The position numbers and the translations under genes were made by a program. DNA of 10,560 nt. Origin: Lachnospiraceae bacterium UBA7481. GTDB taxonomy: Bacteria; Bacillota; Clostridia; Lachnospirales; Lachnospiraceae. The notes under the pieces are model-generated. The model did no database searches. It was given only the letters and a program-made list of their open reading frames with translations, and was not told the DNA's origin. The DNA is taken from contig DLOP01000116.1 in NCBI GenBank assembly GCA_002478505.1, positions 1-10,560 of the forward strand, in the 5' to 3' direction. Below are positions 6,593 to 10,560 of the stretch, one piece after another (within the stretch, counting starts at the first letter, position 1; each line of letters begins with the position of its first letter).

Positions 6593-7966
6593 TTAAGCAA
6601 AAATATCATTCAATGTATTCAGCCCATTCCCCTTTTTGCTGATGACAATCACCCGATCACCAGAATGAATCTTACTGTTCCCGTCTGGTATAATCACTTG
6701 CCCCTGACGGATAATCATTGCAATCAGAATATCTTTCTTCAACTTAAATTCCGGCTGTTTAAAGGCAATTCCCAACCTCCTGCAATTGTCATAGGCAACA
6801 AATTCCGTTGCTTCCGCCATTCCCCCGGCCAACTGGTACAAACACTGAATATCATTTCCTTTGGCATTGTACACGACAAGATTTCTGATAAAGCTCAGAA
6901 CCCGGTTCGCAGATATGACCGCCGGTAGAATCGTTATGTCAATATTGACCTTGTTTAACAATTTTTCGTAAGCCGTTGTATTGATTCGCGTGATGATAGA
7001 TTTAACCCCACTGGACCATGCAAACATGGAAATCACCATATTGGTATCATCTTTTCCTGTCATGGATATGCAGGAATCGACCTTCTCCATCCCCTCTTCT
7101 ATCAATATATCCGTATCTATTCCGTTGGCATAACTGATATTTGCTTCTGGCAAAAGCTCCGCAAGTTCCGCACATCGTTTGGCATCTTTTTCAAGAATGG
7201 TTACGCTTTTCCTGTCTTCCACAAGCTTCCTGCCAAGATAATAGGCCGTTGTACCGCCACCCACCAGCATGACATTTCTAACCGGCTTGTGCGCCGCACC
7301 AAGGCGTTCTGCAATTTGCGGAATCGCCGTATCAGCCGTGATAATACCGGCAATATCGCCAGGCTGTATGACGAAATCGCCTTTGGGGACATACAGCTTC
7401 TTATCTCTTATCACAGTAGCGATCAGCATGTCAGTTCCAAAGACATTTTTGATCTCTTTTACCGGCAGACCCCCAACGGGAATAAGTTTTTCTGTCAGCC
7501 GAATCCGGATAATAGTTGCCACATCACTGAAATAGGCATCCGCTTTCAGTTCTCCGGGCACCCTGATCTGCCGATACATTTCCAGTGCAGCCTCTAGTTT
7601 GGGATTTATAATGCTGTCAATCTTGAATTCGGCGGTGAAGTAATCTTTGTCTTTCGAAAGTTCCGGTTGGTTGATTTTGGCCATGGCATAGCGCGTCCCG
7701 CAATTTTTGGCGATCATGCATGCCATGAGATTGATTTCATCCACCGATGTGACGGCAATAACAATATCCGCCGTGGCGGCACCTGCCCGCATCAAAATTT
7801 CTTTTGACGCTCCACTGCCACATATTCCGTTGACATTATAAAGATCCGTACAATTTTCTACTTTTTCTTTATCAATGTCTATCACAATGGCATCATGATT
7901 TTCTTTTGGCATCTGCTGTGCCAGCAAAATACCAATCTGACTTAATCCTATGATAATAGCTTTCAT
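6593..7966 (-). CDS. trkA: TrkA-type two-domain RCK/NAD-binding protein
   Basis: The protein is 457 residues, the normal length for a TrkA with two tandem RCK units. Unit 1 has a Rossmann half (about 1-130) with acidic D30 at the end of strand 2, and an RCK-C half (about 140-212). Unit 2 repeats this (Rossmann about 228-350, with E259 after strand 2; RCK-C about 370-445). Such proteins sit on the cytoplasmic face of K+ channels or antiporters and gate them through NAD(H), ATP/ADP or cyclic dinucleotides. The glycine motifs are not standard: GLSQIG (7-12) lacks the middle glycine and GGGTTA (236-241) lacks the last. It follows the antiporter gene by 49 bases in the same direction, with AAGGA in the leader, so it probably regulates that antiporter rather than a TrkH channel, which is absent from the window. 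Confidence 0.88.
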   Translation of the reverse strand: MKAIIIGLSQIGILLAQQMPKENHDAIVIDIDKEKVENCTDLYNVNGICGSGASKEILMRAGAATADIVIAVTSVDEINLMACMIAKNCGTRYAMAKINQPELSKDKDYFTAEFKIDSIINPKLEAALEMYRQIRVPGELKADAYFSDVATIIRIRLTEKLIPVGGLPVKEIKNVFGTDMLIATVIRDKKLYVPKGDFVIQPGDIAGIITADTAIPQIAERLGAAHKPVRNVMLVGGGTTAYYLGRKLVEDRKSVTILEKDAKRCAELAELLPEANISYANGIDTDILIEEGMEKVDSCISMTGKDDTNMVISMFAWSSGVKSIITRINTTAYEKLLNKVNIDITILPAVISANRVLSFIRNLVVYNAKGNDIQCLYQLAGGMAEATEFVAYDNCRRLGIAFKQPEFKLKKDILIAMIIRQGQVIIPDGNSKIHSGDRVIVISKKGNGLNTLNDIFA

Positions 7967-8015
7967 ATGTTTATCCTGTCCTTCTTTATGGTAAAATAAG
8001 ATTTCCTATCAACAT

Positions 8016-9326
8016 TTAATGAACCTGGTTTTCACACTTTATACTTTGATGTCTAATCCGTCTGGCTTTGTGTTGCTCAATGAGCAGATAGCCCTTCTTC
8101 ACCGTGAGTCCCTGTACAATGACTGTGAAAATAATGGTGATATAGGCCGTGTTTAATACAATAAGATAGGTATCAGGATTTAGTATTTCCTTCATACTCA
8201 TTGCCAGTGCCAGGGATAAGCCGCCTTTTAACGCGCTCCAGGTCATCAGGGAAACAAATTCAAACAGACTGTAGCTGCTTGGAATTTTACTCCGACCAAG
8301 CATCAGTGTTGAGATTGCCACGCCCATGAATCTGGATAAAATTACAGCGATAATGGCTGTAGGCAAAACAACCATAATATAAGTGCTGATGCTAATGTTT
8401 AGTATGGAAAGCCCGATCATCACAAAAAGTATCGCGTTCAGGATGCTGTCTAGGATATCCCAGAAATCATTGTATAGATTATGGGGATCATAGACCGTAC
8501 GTTTGCGTTCCTGTCCGCTCATGATATAAGCGAAATACATACCGCAGATCACAGATGCAATGACACCGGAGAAGCCGAAATGCTCACAGATCACATAGGA
8601 TATTGCCACATCCAGCACACTGACCAAAATCTGTTGAATGGGTTTCCTGGTACATTTCAACATCTGGCCCAACAGGAAAGAAATGACCACCGCCACCACC
8701 AGTGCGCCCAGGATTTCTTTCAGCATAACCATCACAAAATTATTCTCTCCGCTATGGCTTATAATGCTTTTGAAAAACACAAAAAGAGTAACACCCGTAC
8801 CATCATTAAAAAGAGATTCACTTTCAATTACGGATGTTACATTCTTAGACAAATTGAGTTTGTTTAATATCCCCGTGGCCGCAATGGGATCCGTGGGTGA
8901 TACGATACAGCCAAGCAGAATGCAGATCCATATGTCGGTAGGCAGCCCAAACAGCTGTGCCCCGACCCAGAACAGGGCGCCGTAGAGTAAGGAGGATACA
9001 ACCGTTGTCAACAGCGCCAACAAACTGATGGCTTTAATATTCTGCCTGAATTTCTTCAGGTTGACCTTGCTGGCACCGGCAAACAGCATAAAACAAAGTA
9101 CGGTATCGATCAGATAGGATTCAAATTCAAACCCCGAAAACTGCCGTAATATCAGTGACAGCGGCTGCCCTGGCAGAAATGCATTGACCAGCAGCAGTAC
9201 TATACTAAAGATTAATGAAAAAAAGATAAGTGCAATGTCATTTTGCAGGTGAATCCATTTTTCGTTAATCAAGTTGATGCATACAATGAAGATCAGCATG
9301 ATAATCAGGTAATTCATGATACTCAT
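8016..9326 (-). CDS. CPA1-family cation/proton antiporter (NhaP-like)
   Basis: This 436-residue membrane protein has about twelve hydrophobic segments. It carries CPA1 signature regions: 'SPTDPIAATG' with T145-D146-P147, 'ESLFNDGTG' with the ion-binding N174-D175 pair typical of electroneutral exchangers, and 'WSALKGGLSLALA' (363-375), where K367 takes the place of the more usual arginine. The protein exchanges Na+ or K+ for protons across the cell membrane. It has no RCK domain of its own; its tail ends about residue 436 with basic residues. The downstream TrkA-like gene is 49 bases away and probably supplies the gating domains. The ATG at 9326 is preceded by AAGGAAGGA. A second in-frame ATG three codons later is less well placed. 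Whether it prefers Na+ or K+ cannot be read here; pairing with an RCK protein favours K+. Confidence 0.9.
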   Translation of the reverse strand: MSIMNYLIIMLIFIVCINLINEKWIHLQNDIALIFFSLIFSIVLLLVNAFLPGQPLSLILRQFSGFEFESYLIDTVLCFMLFAGASKVNLKKFRQNIKAISLLALLTTVVSSLLYGALFWVGAQLFGLPTDIWICILLGCIVSPTDPIAATGILNKLNLSKNVTSVIESESLFNDGTGVTLFVFFKSIISHSGENNFVMVMLKEILGALVVAVVISFLLGQMLKCTRKPIQQILVSVLDVAISYVICEHFGFSGVIASVICGMYFAYIMSGQERKRTVYDPHNLYNDFWDILDSILNAILFVMIGLSILNISISTYIMVVLPTAIIAVILSRFMGVAISTLMLGRSKIPSSYSLFEFVSLMTWSALKGGLSLALAMSMKEILNPDTYLIVLNTAYITIIFTVIVQGLTVKKGYLLIEQHKARRIRHQSIKCENQVH

Positions 9327-9340
9327 TTGTGATTATCCTT

Positions 9341-9401
9341 CCTTTGGCGAGAACATTTATATCCCAAAGGATATTTTAACCATCATTTTGTCAGAAAGCA
9401 A
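9341..9401 (-). promoter_or_regulatory. Probable promoter of the antiporter operon with an overlapping inverted repeat
   Basis: On the minus strand TTGCTT (9396-9401) and TAAAAT (9373-9378) are 17 bases apart, a moderate sigma-A promoter with a start near 9366. An inverted repeat CCTTTGG / CCAAAGG (9341-9347 and 9364-9370, 16-base spacer) covers the expected start and reaches the ribosome binding site AAGGAAGGA. It could be an operator, or an RNA hairpin that hides part of the binding site. If transcription starts at 9366, one arm would be incomplete in the RNA, which favours the DNA-operator reading. Confidence 0.4.
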
Positions 9402-9478
9402 TAGGGAAATAAAAATGCTGACCGTTTATTGTTACAGTTCGCCCCCAATGTCAGTTAGTCAGGCTATCGGATTATGTT

Positions 9479-10072
9479 TTATTGTCTTTTTGAAATAACC
9501 GAATCAATCAAACCATATGCTAAAGCTTCATCTGCACTCATAAAATGATCTCTATCCGTATCTATTTCGATTTCTTCTATGGTACGCCCTGTATTTTCCG
9601 CTAAAATGCGATTTAACCTCTGCTTGTTTCTTTGTATATGGTCTGACATTATCTGTATATCACTAGCTTGCCCTTGAATACCATTACCATGTATAGCCGG
9701 CTGGTGTATCATAATTTCCGAATTAGCTAATGCCATACGCTTTCCATGTGCTCCGCCCGCCAATAAAAAAGCTCCAAAACTCGCGGCAAGTCCTACACAT
9801 ATCGTAGAAACATCGCAGTTGATATACTGCATAGTATCATAAATCGCTAATCCGGCTGTTACAGAACCCCCGGGACTGTTGATATAAAACTGTATATCTT
9901 TGTTTGGGTCTTGCGCTTCTAAAAAGAGCATTTGTGCTATGATCAAACTGGCGGAAGTATCACTGACTTCTTCCCCTAAAAAAATAATTCTGTCTGATAA
10001 TAACCGTGAAAAAATATCATAACTTCTTTCTCCGCGACTGGTTTGTTCAATAACGTAAGGGATCGTGCTCAT
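9479..10072 (-). CDS. clpP: ClpP protease proteolytic subunit, secondary-type
   Basis: This 197-residue serine peptidase forms double heptameric rings that degrade proteins fed by Clp ATPases in the cytoplasm. The catalytic triad is complete: S98 in 'GLAASFGAFLLAGG', H123 in 'IMIHQPA' and D171 in 'DTDRDHFMSA'. The N-terminal axial loop 'IPYVIEQTSRGERSYDIFSR' (4-23) is standard. After H123 the segment 'AIHGNGIQGQA' is about three residues longer than in the usual ClpP ('LGGxQGQA'), a difference that marks divergent second copies. The gene lies away from clpX and tig and instead overlaps an AraC-type regulator gene by ATGA (10069-10072), with AAGGAG (10081-10086) inside that gene's end, so translation is coupled. 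It is probably a paralogue to a main ClpP elsewhere, which this window cannot show. Confidence 0.93.
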   Translation of the reverse strand: MSTIPYVIEQTSRGERSYDIFSRLLSDRIIFLGEEVSDTSASLIIAQMLFLEAQDPNKDIQFYINSPGGSVTAGLAIYDTMQYINCDVSTICVGLAASFGAFLLAGGAHGKRMALANSEIMIHQPAIHGNGIQGQASDIQIMSDHIQRNKQRLNRILAENTGRTIEEIEIDTDRDHFMSADEALAYGLIDSVISKRQ

Positions 10073-10488
10073 GCTGCAATCTCCTTAATTTCAGCAATAA
10101 ATCCATAGTATTTAAACATGCAAGAATAGCTCATAGAAATTCTGCTTTGTTTTGGCATAAAGATTCCAATATCCCTATAAGTTTTAGGCGGATATAAATA
10201 TATTTGTTTAAAAGCAAAGGAAAATGATTGCTGAGTATCATATCCGGCTTCATATGCAATTTGTATTATCGGTTTATCTGTTTTAACCAGTTTTTCAGCA
10301 GCTATTGTAAGTCTACGGTTTTGTAGATATTTATAAATCGTAATTCCTGTCTGTTCCGCAAAAAGCCGATTAAGATAAAATTTGGAATAACCAATATTTT
10401 TTGATATATTGGCTAAGTTGATTTCTTTCTCTAAATTTTCCTCAATATAGTCTATGACTTTCTTAATAACTTCCTTTTTGTCTTTCAT
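10069..10488 (-). CDS. Short AraC/XylS-family transcriptional regulator
   Basis: From the ATG at 10488 the product has 139 residues and contains little more than an AraC DNA-binding domain. The first helix-turn-helix is at about 24-48 ('NLANISKNIGYSKFYLNRLF') and the second at about 74-105 ('IIQIAYEAGYDTQQSFSFAF' then 'YPPKTYR'). There is no separate ligand domain, as in SoxS/MarA-type activators that are controlled by their own abundance. A tail of about 35 residues ('MPKQSRISMSYSCMF' and on) follows. An upstream in-frame TTG at 10512 would add eight residues; the ATG is preferred because AGGG lies eight bases before it. The stop codon overlaps the clpP start by four bases, so it probably controls or senses the same condition as that ClpP. 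Confidence 0.87.
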   Translation of the reverse strand: MKDKKEVIKKVIDYIEENLEKEINLANISKNIGYSKFYLNRLFAEQTGITIYKYLQNRRLTIAAEKLVKTDKPIIQIAYEAGYDTQQSFSFAFKQIYLYPPKTYRDIGIFMPKQSRISMSYSCMFKYYGFIAEIKEIAA

Positions 10489-10526
10489 GGTAATAACCCT
10501 GCCTTTCCGCAACCTGCGATTCTTGA

Positions 10527-10552
10527 CAACGAAAAGCGTAAGCTTTTTGTTG
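10527..10552. repeat. Inverted repeat upstream of the AraC/clpP operon
   Basis: CAACGAAAAGC (10527-10537) pairs with GCTTTTTGTTG (10542-10552) around a GTAA loop: ten Watson-Crick pairs and one G-T. It could be a weak terminator of a gene beyond the right edge, with T-rich arm but no following T-tract, or an operator of the leftward AraC/clpP promoter. No convincing -10/-35 pair for that operon was found between it and the start codon. Confidence 0.4.
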
Positions 10553-10560
10553 TATGCTGC

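Noticed and set aside
9415..9478. A possible terminator after clpP: CTGAC...GTCAG with T-rich sequence on the minus strand.
   Set aside because: The loop is far too long and the stem only five bases; not a convincing intrinsic terminator.

Overview
The window looks like a chromosome of a low-to-moderate-GC Bacillota, most likely a gut clostridium (Lachnospiraceae-like). This is inferred from strong AAGGAGG-type ribosome binding sites, A/T-ending codons, a BceAB-type ABC transporter, a multi-membrane ComP/DesK-like kinase and a clostridial-style extra ClpP. No gene in the window gives a firmer taxonomic assignment, and no rRNA, tRNA, CRISPR array, intact insertion sequence or integrase was seen.

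Layout. (1) 57-728, minus strand: a FadR/GntR-family regulator with its own good promoter, transcribed leftward out of the window. (2) 729-1134: a 406-base gap with the gntR promoter, the first copy of a 30-base direct repeat (831-860), a long inverted repeat (1036-1079) and a -10 element in front of the next genes. (3) 1135-6220, plus strand: a four-gene cassette of ABC ATPase, BceB-type permease with a large external domain, multi-pass histidine kinase and NarL/LuxR-type response regulator. A near-consensus promoter inside the end of the permease gene can drive the two-component pair on its own. (4) 6100-6570: broken minus-strand coding remnants, carrying the second copy of the direct repeat (6175-6204). 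(5) 6593-9326, minus strand: a CPA1-type cation/proton antiporter followed by a two-domain TrkA/RCK protein. (6) 9479-10488, minus strand: a short AraC-type regulator overlapping by 4 bases a second-type ClpP protease subunit.

How the genes work together (inference). The kinase probably senses a peptide or envelope signal in the membrane and phosphorylates the LuxR-type regulator, which probably activates the ABC transporter, possibly through the inverted repeat at 1036-1079. BceAB-type transporters usually protect against peptide antibiotics, but their usual partners are OmpR-type regulators, so this pairing is unusual. The antiporter/TrkA pair probably forms a nucleotide-gated K+ or Na+ efflux module. 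The AraC/ClpP pair is probably a stress-induced or specialised proteolysis unit.

The most unusual structural observation is that the ABC/two-component cassette lies between two direct-repeat pieces of the same antisense coding remnant. The response regulator also reads about 40 residues into the right-hand piece. This suggests the cassette was inserted into, or rearranged around, an older gene.
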